This document shows, piece by piece, positions 9,300-19,378 of a stretch of 64,000 bases of DNA; the first letter of the stretch is position 1, and each line of letters opens with the position of its first letter. Under the pieces are notes generated by a model that saw only the letters and a program-made list of their open reading frames with translations, was not told the origin of the DNA and did no database searches. The DNA lies in contig JBAKBP010000206.1 in NCBI GenBank assembly GCA_037953745.1, positions 186,001-250,000 on the forward strand. The letters run 5' to 3'. This stretch comes from Lithodes maja. Taxonomy: Eukaryota > Arthropoda > Malacostraca > Decapoda > Lithodidae. The position numbers and the translations under genes are program-made.

Positions 9300-12200
9300 A
9301 TGAACAGCAATTGTATAACCAGCACTATGTCTAATGACTCATCATTTACGGGGGAGGATAACACGGTACAGCCTAGTAACCAGCAAGTACAACAGATGTT
9401 TAGGGAGGGGAGTGTTATAAGTGGAGAGAGGGATGCCCGGGCATTTTTGCAGACACCTTTGACCGAACAGCGCCTGCAGGCTATTGATTGTTACGGTCTT
9501 CGCTGTTTAGCCACGGTTTTGGGGCGGGACTGTCCTGACAGTTGGCCCAAGAAGAATTTGGTGGCATGTTTGTTGGGTGATGGCGATGGGGCGGTGGGTG
9601 GAGTGGGGTCTTGGGGGGTTCCCTCCAAGCCTCCATTCCACTCTACCCCTGAGCTGGGCCCTCAGCCAGCGAGTCTTAGCACGATGCAGCAGGAGGGTTC
9701 TCAAGGGCAAGCTGGCTTACCCGTAAACACGTCTCGGTGTGGATCCCCCATTTTGTGCTCTCCCCCCCCAGGCCTGTCTCCTGAGATGTTATTTCAGCTA
9801 GAACTAGCTAAGTTTAAGCTGCAGGAGACTCAGATACAACAGGCTAGTATAGAACGCATAGAGGTTGCTAGAATCCAAGCCAATCTGGATGCAACCAGGT
9901 ACCAGGCTGAAATGGATGTCGAGAAGTCTAGAGTAGAGACCACGGGGCGTCATCTCGGTGGTGGGCACCGGGTTACAGACTCACTTTCGCATTTAATTAA
10001 GTTAGTACCCGCATTTGATGAGACAGCAGTGACTGAGTTTTTTGCTCGTTTCGAAAAGAAGTGTCGTGAGTATGACTGGCCGGAGGTTAAATGGGCAGCA
10101 TTAGTTTCATCACGTCTAGTGGGTAAGGGGTTGAAAGCCTACGATGCACTGTCACTGGACGAGAGTGTCGTGTATGGACTGGTGAAGGAGGCTGTGCTCC
10201 GGGCCTACGAACTGCAACCCGAAACTTATAGATTGAAGTTCCGTGGCGTGAATAAGAAGAGCGACGTCAGTTTTATGGAGCACGCACGGGACTTAACAGA
10301 TGCATGTAATAACTGGTTTCGGTCCGAGCACGCAGAGTCGGCTGAGGAAATTAAGCAACTTTTCTATCTGGAACAGTTTTACAAATGTACTGGAACCGAT
10401 CTAACGCTGAACATTAAGGAAAAATGTCCCAAGACAGTAGAGGAGGCTGCCAAGATGGCAGACCTCAGATTATCATTGATTCGTGGTTGCGGTGCCGCTC
10501 AGAGGGCTGAGTCAGGGCAGAAGGGGCGCTATACCCCACCCACCAGAGTTTTCGATAATAACAAATCCTATGACACACATAACCACACTAAATGCATTGC
10601 ACCTAATAACACCTACAAACACAAGCCTCTCCCGTTTACTAAAGGTCAGGCCCCTTCTTCGCCCGCACAAGGGAAGAAGCCCATTGGGGATGTGAAATGT
10701 TACAAATGTCAGAAGCTAGGCCATTATTCACGTGAGTGCCCTAGTAACACTCCCGCTAAGCCGGTGTCATTGGTTAACAGTATCGGTGTGTCTCTGAAGG
10801 CTGCAGCAACTGCCCGGGGTAGGTTGTCAGCAGCTGAGGCACACGCGGTAAAGAAGCGTACGGAAGGCTCGACACCTGTCCGGGACACTTTCTGTAGCCA
10901 TCGGGGGCACGGGTTTGTGAGCTGGGGGAGTGAACTACGGAGGGTTGACTTGCTGAGGGATACGGGGGCTTCGCAAACTTTGTTGAGGAACTTCACAGGG
11001 AAACCGATAAATGCGGCCAGAGTTGTTGTGGTGCAGGGTATAAATGCTACGAGGTCATACCCACTTGTGAGGTTGGAGTTGAGAGTGGGAGAGGTGTGCA
11101 GGGAGCTGGATGTAGGGATCGTTGAGTGTTTGCCAGTTGAGGGCGTCGACCTTCTTCTCGGCAACGACTTTGCGGTGCCCACTTCCGGGACTCCACCCTT
11201 AGTCGTTGCCGAGAGGGCGGCCGACGTGGATGGTGAGAATCGGGAATGGGTTGGGAGGTGCCAACAGGATGAGATGGCCTGTGTGGTAACCCGATCTCGC
11301 TCTGCGGCTCCTGCACAGCCTAGCACTCAACCTCGGGGACAGTGGAGGAAGGATCAGGAGAAGGTTGCTAAGGGCAGGAAAAGGGACATTGATTCTGCTG
11401 CACTTCTCGGTGATTCGGTACTTGGACCTATAATAAACACGGGAGTTGACTCTGGCCCAGATATGGTGTGTAACAAGGCAGAGTTGGGTAAGACTTCGCG
11501 TGAGGCAAGAGCTGTAGCGAGAGCCACTAAGGCAGTAGAGCCTACTAGCCGGGGTAATGTCTTATTACAAAACCATCTTGATGCATTGACGCCCAGGGAC
11601 ATTAGTGAGCAGCAGCTGCAAGACGCTAGCCTAGCTCGTTATAGCAATGGTGCCATAGAGTTGGAGGAAGATGGGGATGCGAAGCCGGGAGATTTCTTTA
11701 GGCTCAACAGGATATTGTACCGCAGATTTCTAGACCCCAAATCGAAGTGGGAGGGCGGTGCGAGGGTAGTAGACCAGGTGGTTGTTCCAAATAAGTATAG
11801 AGAGTCCTTATTGTGTCTGGCGCATGATGTGCCGGTGGCGGGTCATTTGGGGGTAACAAAAACATTGGCGGCATTGGGCAGGTTTTTCTGGTGGCCTGGG
11901 GTCAAGGCTGATGTCTGTGCATGGGTGGCTGGGTGTGCGACCTGCCAGACAACGGGGAAGCCTAACCAGACCATCCCGAAGGCACCTTTGTTTCCCATAC
12001 CTGTCACCGGGCCTCCGTTCAGCAAAGTTGTAGTAGATTTGGTTGGCCCTTTCCCGCCTACTAGTAGTGGCAATAAATTCCTGTTGACAATCATGGATGT
12101 GGCTACGAGATACCCGGACGCATACCCCATGAGAAACGGCTCGGCAAAGGCAGTCGTTAAAAACTTATTATTGTTCTGTTCCCGTTATGGATTTCCACGT

Positions 12201-14399
12201 GAGGTGCAGTCAGACCAGGGGAGCAATTTTACATCCAAATTGTTCAAGCAAACCCTTCAGTTGCACGGTATATGTTCTGTAGTGTCGTCGGCCTACCATC
12301 CCGAGAGTCAGGGAGTCTTGGAGCGGTGGCACTCGACCCTGAAGAGTATGCTACGCTGTTACTGTGCAGAACATGACACTGATTGGGATTTGGGTCTGCC
12401 GTATGTTCTGTTCGCTGCACGTGAAGTCCCAGGAGAGAGCCTGGGGTTCAGTCCAAATCAACTAGTCTTTGGCCATAATGTGAGAGGACCTTTAAGTATG
12501 GTGAAAGAGATCTGGGAGGGCGAAGAGAAGCCGGGGTCTGTACTTAAATATATCCTTGAGAGCCGGGAGAGACTTATAGGTTGCATGGCAGCGGCAGGTA
12601 ATAACTTGGTTAATGCACAGGCGGTCATGAAGCACCAGTATGACGCCAAGGTGAAGCTTCGGGAGTTTCCGGTGGGTCAGGAGGTAATGTTGCTTTTACC
12701 TTTGCCTGGACACCCCCTTTCTGCCAAGTTTATTGGGCCGTATGTGGTGGCTAAGAAATTGTCCGACCTTGATTATCTCGTTGCAACACCTGACCGTAGA
12801 AAAAAACATCAGTTATGTCATGTTAACCTCATGAAAGAGTATGTGAGACGCCCCTCAGAGCCTCTCACTGTCCCTGTGCTGGCCTGCAGCGGCCAGGGTG
12901 GAGAAGGAGGTGGGGACAGTCATGCTGCTGAGGAGGATAGCTGGGACTGTGTCATTTCCGCGGAACAGTGGGCGGGGAATACTGAACAAGAGGCTAGGCA
13001 AGCTGTAAGTCACCTGCCTGAGCACCAGGGTGCTGCTGTCCTAGGCCTGTTCAGGTCATACCCCTCTGTTTTCGCCGAACACCCAGGTCTCACTACTCAG
13101 GTAACGCACGACGTGGACGTCGGTGATAATGTGCCCTTCAAGTCAGTGCCCTACCGTGTGCCCCCGGTAAAGTTGCCAGCTTTACGGGAGGAGTTAAAGT
13201 ACATGGTTGAGAGAGGGATGATCACTGAAGGTTATGTGAAGTGGACATCACCCGTCACGTTGCAGCCAAAACCTGACGGCAAGGTGCGGTTCTGCATAGA
13301 TTTTCGTAGGCTAAATGGCTTGACCACTACCAACCCTTACCCTTTGCCTCGAGTTGACGACAGCGTGGACAAGATAGGGAATGCAAAGTACCTTACTAAA
13401 ATTGATCTTGTAAAAGGCTACTGGCAAGTACCCCTGTCGGACCGAGCTAAGCAAGTTTGTGGTTTTGTGGTAGATGGCAAGACCTACCAATGTAACGTAA
13501 TGCCTTATGGGCTTAAGAATGCACCTGCCACGTTTCAGAACCTGATGAACGATATTTGTGACGAAATCCCTAACTGCACGGTCTACCTTTATGACGTGAT
13601 AGTGTATGATGACAATTTTGAAAATCACCTAAGGCACTTAGAGACCCTGTTTGGGAAGTTGCACGATGCTGGGCTGGTGGTGAACCTGAGGAAGTGCGAG
13701 TTTGTAAAGGCTACTGTGCAGTATCTTGGCTTCGTGGTCGGGTTAGGCCGGGTGTGCCCCCCCCTGAGCAAGATACAGGCTATCAATATGTTTCCCAGGC
13801 CCACCACTAAGCGCCAGGTCATGCGGTTCCTAGGTATGATAGGCTATTATAGGCGCTTCATCCGGGGATACTCTACTGTCTTAGCACCGTTAACTGATCT
13901 ACTGTCGAAGTCAGTGAAGTTCTGTTGGGCTGCGGAGTGTCAGAGGGCTTTCGACCTAGTCAAGCACCTGCTGTGTACACATCCGATTTTGAGAGCCCCA
14001 GACTTCTCCAGGAGTTTTCAGCTGGCGACTGATGCCAGCGGTGTGGGTGCCGGGGCAGTGTTACTGCAGACTGATTCCGAGGGCTTGGAACACCCAGTGA
14101 GCTTCTTTTCTCGCAAGTTTAATTCGGCACAAAGGAATTACTCGACTATAGAGAAGGAGCTTCTTGCTATCGTTTTGTCGCTCAAACATTTCGAAGTTTA
14201 TGTTCCAGCCTACGGCCCGGTAGTGACGATTTATACGGACCATCATCCCTTGAAATTCCTAAATCAGTTTCACAATCGGAATATGCGGTTGACCAGGTGG
14301 TCCCTAATGCTCCAAGAGTATAATCTCAACATTCAGCATATTGCCGGGAGTGAGAACGTGATAGCAGATTGTCTATCAAGGGTTGATGATCCAGGATAG
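9300..14399 (+). CDS. gag-pol: Gypsy element Gag-Pol polyprotein
   Basis: This single 1699-codon frame would encode the capsid and enzymes for reverse transcription and integration. Gag: residues about 220-395 include a capsid region whose last part (LEQF at 357-360, then an EEAAKMADL helix) resembles SCAN domains. A CCHC knuckle follows at Cys467, Cys470, His475, Cys480. Protease: DTGA from Asp554. Integrase: zinc-binding His842, His849, Cys879, Cys882 and catalytic Asp913, Asp972, Glu1008 with exact D-35-E spacing. RT: about 1280-1460, with PYGLKNAPATFQ. RNase H: about 1573-1690, Asp1578 in ATDAS. In the RT YxDD box the first Asp is Tyr1431 (codon TAT at 13590-13592), which should abolish polymerisation. 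Gag and Pol share one frame without a frameshift site. The start is the first Met, preceded by a 240-base leader; Met10 is an alternative. Confidence 0.95.
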   Translation: MNSNCITSTMSNDSSFTGEDNTVQPSNQQVQQMFREGSVISGERDARAFLQTPLTEQRLQAIDCYGLRCLATVLGRDCPDSWPKKNLVACLLGDGDGAVGGVGSWGVPSKPPFHSTPELGPQPASLSTMQQEGSQGQAGLPVNTSRCGSPILCSPPPGLSPEMLFQLELAKFKLQETQIQQASIERIEVARIQANLDATRYQAEMDVEKSRVETTGRHLGGGHRVTDSLSHLIKLVPAFDETAVTEFFARFEKKCREYDWPEVKWAALVSSRLVGKGLKAYDALSLDESVVYGLVKEAVLRAYELQPETYRLKFRGVNKKSDVSFMEHARDLTDACNNWFRSEHAESAEEIKQLFYLEQFYKCTGTDLTLNIKEKCPKTVEEAAKMADLRLSLIRGCGAAQRAESGQKGRYTPPTRVFDNNKSYDTHNHTKCIAPNNTYKHKPLPFTKGQAPSSPAQGKKPIGDVKCYKCQKLGHYSRECPSNTPAKPVSLVNSIGVSLKAAATARGRLSAAEAHAVKKRTEGSTPVRDTFCSHRGHGFVSWGSELRRVDLLRDTGASQTLLRNFTGKPINAARVVVVQGINATRSYPLVRLELRVGEVCRELDVGIVECLPVEGVDLLLGNDFAVPTSGTPPLVVAERAADVDGENREWVGRCQQDEMACVVTRSRSAAPAQPSTQPRGQWRKDQEKVAKGRKRDIDSAALLGDSVLGPIINTGVDSGPDMVCNKAELGKTSREARAVARATKAVEPTSRGNVLLQNHLDALTPRDISEQQLQDASLARYSNGAIELEEDGDAKPGDFFRLNRILYRRFLDPKSKWEGGARVVDQVVVPNKYRESLLCLAHDVPVAGHLGVTKTLAALGRFFWWPGVKADVCAWVAGCATCQTTGKPNQTIPKAPLFPIPVTGPPFSKVVVDLVGPFPPTSSGNKFLLTIMDVATRYPDAYPMRNGSAKAVVKNLLLFCSRYGFPREVQSDQGSNFTSKLFKQTLQLHGICSVVSSAYHPESQGVLERWHSTLKSMLRCYCAEHDTDWDLGLPYVLFAAREVPGESLGFSPNQLVFGHNVRGPLSMVKEIWEGEEKPGSVLKYILESRERLIGCMAAAGNNLVNAQAVMKHQYDAKVKLREFPVGQEVMLLLPLPGHPLSAKFIGPYVVAKKLSDLDYLVATPDRRKKHQLCHVNLMKEYVRRPSEPLTVPVLACSGQGGEGGGDSHAAEEDSWDCVISAEQWAGNTEQEARQAVSHLPEHQGAAVLGLFRSYPSVFAEHPGLTTQVTHDVDVGDNVPFKSVPYRVPPVKLPALREELKYMVERGMITEGYVKWTSPVTLQPKPDGKVRFCIDFRRLNGLTTTNPYPLPRVDDSVDKIGNAKYLTKIDLVKGYWQVPLSDRAKQVCGFVVDGKTYQCNVMPYGLKNAPATFQNLMNDICDEIPNCTVYLYDVIVYDDNFENHLRHLETLFGKLHDAGLVVNLRKCEFVKATVQYLGFVVGLGRVCPPLSKIQAINMFPRPTTKRQVMRFLGMIGYYRRFIRGYSTVLAPLTDLLSKSVKFCWAAECQRAFDLVKHLLCTHPILRAPDFSRSFQLATDASGVGAGAVLLQTDSEGLEHPVSFFSRKFNSAQRNYSTIEKELLAIVLSLKHFEVYVPAYGPVVTIYTDHHPLKFLNQFHNRNMRLTRWSLMLQEYNLNIQHIAGSENVIADCLSRVDDPG

Positions 14400-14680
14400 T
14401 CGTGCACGGTGTGTGGGTTAAGCAGGAGTAAAATTAGGCTATCATAACGCCGTCCAAAAAGATTATAAAACAATAAAATAAACGAGAATTTTTTTTTTTA
14501 GTTTTGTAAGTCTTTATTGTTGTAGCATGATGCATGCGATATTGTGTTTTATGTATAATTCACACTTCAGTTGTTGTGCACCTTTTGCAATTAGTGGCAG
14601 CTAAGGGTAGCAGGTCGGTTGGTTGCCTGTCAGATTTTGATAATGCTTCTAAGGTCGATTATCTAAAATCTTGGGGGGGC
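14400..14680 (+). promoter_or_regulatory. Gypsy 3' noncoding region and polypurine tract
   Basis: The 280 bases between the stop codon and the 3' LTR contain AATAAAATAAA near 14471, a T run, and TTGGGGGGGC directly before the LTR (14671-14680). The G run is the likely polypurine primer for second-strand synthesis. No env-like frame is present. Confidence 0.75.
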
Positions 14681-16488
14681 TGTGACGCACCCAGTGTGTG
14701 GCAACGCAACCTGATTGTACTCCTTGGTACTCCACTGTACCGCCACGGTACCGCGCTGTACCGTGCTGGCTGCTTATATTGAGTGTGACAACGTATAACT
14801 ATGTTCTTTGTATCTCTGCAAAGGTCTCGTCATGTGCTAACCAGTGGTGGGTTTTGTTTTAAGCCATGTCGAGACCTTCCATTTAATATGTAGTATCAAT
14901 AGAGAAGTTGATAGATAAGACAATAGGAATTCAGAGAGAGAGAGTGAGTTAGTCTTCAGAGCGAGAGGGTAGCAGCGCGCCGCGCTGCCGGGGGGGTGGT
15001 TGCCAGACGTATGGACTGGTTGGCAGCCTTGCGCTTATAGCTAGGCGCGACAGGGTTGGTAGTCCATTGCCGCCTGCCTATGCTGCCTGGGCTGCCCATG
15101 TTGTCGTACTGCACATTGCCTGGAGGCTCGCTGTGTGCTCTATGACCAGGTTGCCTAGAACCTTTGAGATTCTAACATCCCTTGCCCTCTCTCCCAATTT
15201 CTCACGGTTGCACTCTTTCTCTCTGACGACATTACTCTCATTTCATTCTTCTCTCTATTTAAATGCATACCCTTCCCTTGAGGTCCTAAAGGAGTTTCAG
15301 CACTCACCTCTCGTATTACTCTTAGGACAAGCATATATTTACATGTATTAGATTTAAGGGGTTAATGTGAACAGCGATCTTCTTGATGAGGATAGTTGGT
15401 GAACGTTCTACATGTTCACGAGTTATATGCCCAGCTCATCATCCAATTTGTGACTAGACTAGTGCCATGTGTAAGAGCCCGACCATGCCCAGGAGTTGTC
15501 TGTAGAGGGGCGAGGACTTAGCCTTGATTTGCCTACCGAGCCAGGAGCGAGTGCAGTACCAGAGACTACAGCTCGCTCGTAGTGCCGGTATAGTAGAGTA
15601 ACGTAATTTATCTGTCCTTGTGTTCTCTACAGTCTTTTCCTGGGTTCTCGCTTTCGGTGCTGGGACTCGTTGTTCCTGTGACTTGGCCTGCTAGCTAGAA
15701 CACATGGGGATGATGAGTGGGTTATATCTTTATTTTACTATGCATTGCAGCTCTCTTTAAGTTTATGTATGTAACACTTTACAATACACATTACTCACAC
15801 ACAAGACAACACTATTAATACTTTCATGTATCAATTAACTGCACTGTCGTTTTGCTGCTGTGTCCGGAGTTCCGTTGCGTAGGGCGCATACGGACTCAGA
15901 GGGGAGACAGAGTGAGAGAAGCGAAGTAGCCTATGCGGTAGTAGGCTACCGGCGCAGTACTGTTGCCTGCAACCTTTTAGTTATTCCAAGTATAGATTCA
16001 TTATTACAATAAGTGACTACTATTTATGTTCCTTCCATGTGTATTATTAGGTATCTACTGGATCATGAACATCTTGTATGCTACATGCTAGTGCATGTTA
16101 GTAGGGGACAGTTATTCTAGTGCACGCGCTTTCAAGTAGGCGTGTACATTTGTCATTTAGCATTTCACTGTCATACCTTTAGCCTGCTTCTATTCTACAT
16201 TATTAGAGGCTTAATATTAACGTAGTTTCTTGAGTATTGCATTTCTTTAGTAATAACGTAACCTATAAATGTCTGAGGGAGTTTAGCCTCATAGCCTACC
16301 CCTGTTGTACACTTTCGCCGAGTTAAGGTACCTCGTTACCATAGACGATAACTCTGTAGGGCGTTGGTGCTTTTGTTGTCTGGAGCATATAGTATTTGGG
16401 ACTGGAATCGAGCGTGTCGTTGTCACATAAGCCATTTCTGTCCTACGATCAAGAATCCCGAATATGTATTGCCGATCCAGCCGTAACA
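14681..16488 (+). repeat. 3' LTR of the gypsy element
   Basis: This is the same length as the 5' LTR. Differences seen by eye are one base each at about 14925 (C/G), 15097 (A/C) and 15921 (T/C). It ends CCGTAACA, followed by TACA, the target duplication. Confidence 0.95.
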
Positions 16489-16742
16489 TACAGTACTGAC
16501 GAGCGATAGTGAATGGGAGTTGCAAGATTTTGGTAAGTATGTTTGGAACAGTGTGTGAAAAACAGAATCTAAAGGTAAATGCGGGGAAGAGTAAGGTTAT
16601 GGTCTTTAAAAGGGGTGCAGTCACAGAGTGTGAGGTGAGGTTGAATGGTCAGGTTATGGAAAATGAGCGAAGGGCATGGGTGCGATTCATTCATGGCCAT
16701 CCCTTCGGAGATCACGGTGTCTTGAAAAAGATTGATATATAG
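16489..16742 (+). pseudogene. LINE reverse transcriptase relic, right part, and probable 3' tail
   Basis: It continues the RT relic of 7146-7248: after the FADD box come VLTSDSEWELQ and, one frame shift later, NLKVNAGKSKVMVF, a typical post-catalytic palm/thumb segment. After LNGQVME the RT stops and the sequence jumps to HPFGDHGVLKKIDI and an (ATT)n run, which I take as a LINE 3' end after internal deletion. Frame breaks make it a pseudogene. Confidence 0.7.
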
Positions 16743-16744
16743 AT

Positions 16745-16856
16745 ATTATTATTATTATTATTATTTTTTGTTTTATTATAAGAATTATTATTATTATAAT
16801 TATTATTATTATTACTAAAAAAATAGGAAAAGTGGGGATTGGGCCTAAGTAAATAA

Positions 16857-16894
<38 letters not shown>
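16745..16894. repeat. (ATT)n and (ATAG)n microsatellites
   Basis: Interrupted ATT runs to about 16815 are followed by a clean ATAG run at 16857-16894. The ATT part may be the 3' tail of the LINE relic just upstream. Confidence 0.85.
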
Positions 16895-17062
16895 TATTAT
16901 TACTATTATTATTAAGAGAGTTATGCCGAAGTGTTTTTTATGCAGTGGCCTTCACAGTATTGCAAGTGGTTGGCTGCATTGCACAACCACCGTCATTCTG
17001 AAACACGGCCACAACATTTCAACCACCACAGCATTGCCAAACAGGGCATTGAAAACGTTGTC

Positions 17063-17542
17063 TTAAGGGGGGTCACATGTTTTTTGTTTCTTCGTTGCTC
17101 TCTTTCTCTGGCTTGTATCCATTCGGCCCCATTCAGCATACTGTTTTAAGAAGTTTATCCCCATGCAGGTGTCGATTTTATCCTGGTTTTTGTTTTGTTT
17201 TTCTAGTAATTCTTGATTTTCCTTGCTAGACCTCCTTCTAACTTAGAAAAACAAATAAATAGGTCCCCCCTCCCCCATCCCCCTCACGATAAATTTGTAA
17301 ATTTTTCGGTAGAAAAATGTCCTGGCCGAAAGCTGGTTCCTCTTATAATTACAGGCTCGTTATCGCTCGGCAGGAAAACATCGACACCTAAATGGCACAA
17401 TAGGTCTTTACATTGACAACGAAATGGGGCGAAAGGTGTTAAAACCGCCAGACTAATGGGCCGAACATCTTATAATCTCAAAACAAATGGGGATTAACGC
17501 GAGGGAGAAAGGGGACCAGAAAAACTACCCAGCTCTCCTTAA
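17063..17542 (+). mobile_element. TTAA MITE, family B left end joined to family A right end
   Basis: It starts TTAAGGGGGGTCAC like family B (21642) and continues through GGCTTGTATCCATTCGGCCCC to GGTGTCGATTT. From about 17200 it follows the family A right half (TGCTAGACCTCC, TTTTCGGTAGAAAAATGTCC, TAAATGGCACAA) and ends TCTCCTTAA. Family A and family B share this core, so recombination or descent from a common ancestor is possible. Confidence 0.8.
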
Positions 17543-17560
17543 GCACAGATTTACAAATCA

Positions 17561-17745
17561 TTAATCCTTCCTGTACTGGCGACTTATTTTCAATTTTATT
17601 AGCTATGTATATTCAGATGTTTTTTTTGTTTTGCAATTTAAGAAGGGTCTGTGGTATTACAAAGGGTTAAGTGAGATGGTTCGAAGCCTGTTACTTGCTG
17701 GAGCCCCTTATTAAACTTAATAAAATCGTCTAATAGTAGGGATAA
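17561..17745 (+). mobile_element. Family C TTAA MITE, diverged
   Basis: It begins TTAATCCTTCCTGTACTGGCGAC, with the internal motifs AAGGGTCTGTGGTATTACAAAGGGTTAAGTGAGATGGTTCGAAGCC seen piecewise and AATAAAATCGTCTAATAG. The right terminus is lost. Confidence 0.7.
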
Positions 17746-17910
17746 CCTATATATTGTTCAAGTCAAAATACTTGATTAAACATATATTTATTGTTTAGTT
17801 GACACACACAAACTAATTTTCACAATATCATGTTTTCAATATTTTAGCAGAGACAAAGTTAATAAAATTAATGCTGCAACAATCAACACACATTAATCCC
17901 AATAAACAAT

Positions 17911-18125
17911 TCACTCTCTCTCAATCTCACATACTCTCTCACTCACTCACTCTCTCTCTCTCTCTCAACCCACCTCACTCACTCTCTCTCTCTCTCTCTC
18001 TCACTCACTCACTCACTCACTCACCCCATCTCACTCACTCACTCACTCACTCTCTCTCTCTCTCTCACTCACTCTCTCTCTCTCTCAACCCACCTCACTC
18101 ACTCACTCACTCACTCACTTTCTCT
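17911..18125. repeat. (CT)n/(CACT)n low-complexity array
   Basis: Alternating CT and CACT runs fill about 215 bases. The open frame through it (Ser/Leu/His/Thr) is a repeat artefact. Confidence 0.9.
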
Positions 18126-18211
18126 CATACGACTAATGCATATATCTCTTTATTAATTCAAGTTAAGCGACGCAGCAGCAGCAGCGGTGGGAAGGATGTT
18201 TATGGCCGAGC

Positions 18212-18390
18212 CAATTATCATTATTTATCACCGGGAAATACAATTATCATTATTTATCACCGGGAAATACAATTATCATTATTTATCACCGGGAAATACA
18301 ATGATCATTATTTATCACCGGGAAATACAATTATCATTATTTATCACCGGGAAATACAATTATCATTATTTATCACCGGGAAATACAATT
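18212..18390. repeat. 29-bp minisatellite, about 6 copies
   Basis: The unit is AATTATCATTATTTATCACC plus GGGAAATAC. One unit has ATGATC in place of ATTATC; the others are identical. The unit length is not a multiple of three, so the reading frame rotates through the array. Confidence 0.95.
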
Positions 18391-18403
18391 GAGGGAAGAA
18401 GAC

Positions 18404-18842
18404 TTAAGGGGAGATGGGTCGTTTGTCTGGTCCCCTTTCTACCTCATATTTAGCTCCAATTACTCCGAGATTTTATGACGTTCGGCCCATTACTTTGGCG
18501 ATGTTAAGACCTTTCACCCCATGTACTTGTCAATATTAGGATCTTTCGTGCCATTTAGGTGTCGATTGCTTACCTGGCGAGCGATAGCGAGCCTTTGATT
18601 GTAGGAGGAACTGGCCTTCGGCCGGGAAATTTTTCTACCGAAAAAGGTACAAATTTATCTCAAAGGGGATGTTTGTTTAAGCTTGTTGGAGATCTGGGAA
18701 GGAAACTAAAAAATAATATAAAAATCAATTCATCTATCTCGAAGGTGATGTTTGTTTAAGCTTGTTGGAGGTCTGTGGAGGAAACTAAACAATAATATAA
18801 AGATTAATACATTATCAAATAAATAGCCCATCTCCCCTCAAC
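18404..18842 (-). mobile_element. Family A TTAA MITE, with internal duplication
   Basis: It starts TTAAGGGGAGATGGGTCG and ends CCCATCTCCCCTCAA, so the termini are inverted repeats and the last TTAA is changed to TCAA. Orientation is opposite to 24085. Within it, a segment of about 70 bases containing GTTTGTTTAAGCTTGTTGGAG occurs twice in tandem (about 18668 and 18748). Confidence 0.85.
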
Positions 18843-18920
18843 ACACGGGCATTAGTATTGTTATATTAGGATGCATGAAGTCTGTCTGTCTGTCTGTCCA
18901 CCCACTTTCATTAATTTTGT

Positions 18921-19113
18921 TTGAGTATATATCTATCTATCTTTCTATCTCTCTATCTATCAACCTATTTGTTTATCTATCTCTCTATTCGTCTATCTAT
19001 CTATATATCTGTTTATGTATTGACTGAAAATTATATATATACCGTAAATATATATACTGTATATATATACATATATATATATACTGTATATATATATAGA
19101 TAGATGGATATAG

Positions 19114-19150
<37 letters not shown>
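18921..19150. repeat. (ATCT)n, (AT)n and (GATA)(GA)n microsatellite cluster
   Basis: CTAT/CTGT tetranucleotides give way to interrupted TATA with ACTGTATAT motifs, then GATA and GA runs. No gene is seen. Confidence 0.9.
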
Positions 19151-19154
<4 letters not shown>

Positions 19155-19238
19155 TATGCTTGTAGTTGAAGGCTTTTACACAATTCAAATATGTAATCAA
19201 AATGTTTAATTATAATCTACTGCAGCAATGACTATGTA

Positions 19239-19293
19239 ACACACACACACACACACACATACACTCCCACACACACACATACGCACGCACGCG

Positions 19294-19324
<31 letters not shown>

Positions 19325-19325
19325 G
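19239..19325. repeat. (AC)n microsatellite
   Basis: AC runs are interrupted by TCCC and GCACGC variants. Confidence 0.93.
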
Positions 19326-19378
19326 ATATAGTAGACATGACAAATTCTGCGAGTAACATAAACTCCTGATCAGGTAGC

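Larger units (their letters stand above)
7249..16488 (+). mobile_element. Complete Ty3/gypsy LTR retrotransposon, Gmr1-like domain order
   Basis: The 9240-bp element has two 1808-bp LTRs that start TGTGACG and end GTAACA, a putative primer-binding site, one long gag-pol frame, a G-rich polypurine tract and no env-like frame. The flanking bases TACA occur immediately left (7245-7248) and right (16489-16492), a 4-bp target duplication. Removing the element and one TACA makes the flanking LINE RT reading frame continuous. The LTRs differ at only about three positions by eye, with no length difference, so insertion was recent. The pol order is protease, integrase, RT, RNase H; most Ty3/gypsy elements have integrase last, and the order seen is that of the Gmr1 group. 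Confidence 0.95.

Noticed and set aside
10724..11326. Minus-strand 200-codon ORF in gag-pol
   Set aside because: Antisense shadow of the gag-pol frame; no domain.
13592..13616. Using VIVYDD as the real RT catalytic box
   Set aside because: In gypsy RTs the conserved box is YLDD followed by V/I-I-V-Y; the later DD lies at the position after the box, so the Tyr1431 substitution stands.
18212..18390. CRISPR-like array
   Set aside because: The repeats are contiguous 29-bp units with no unique spacers; it is a minisatellite.
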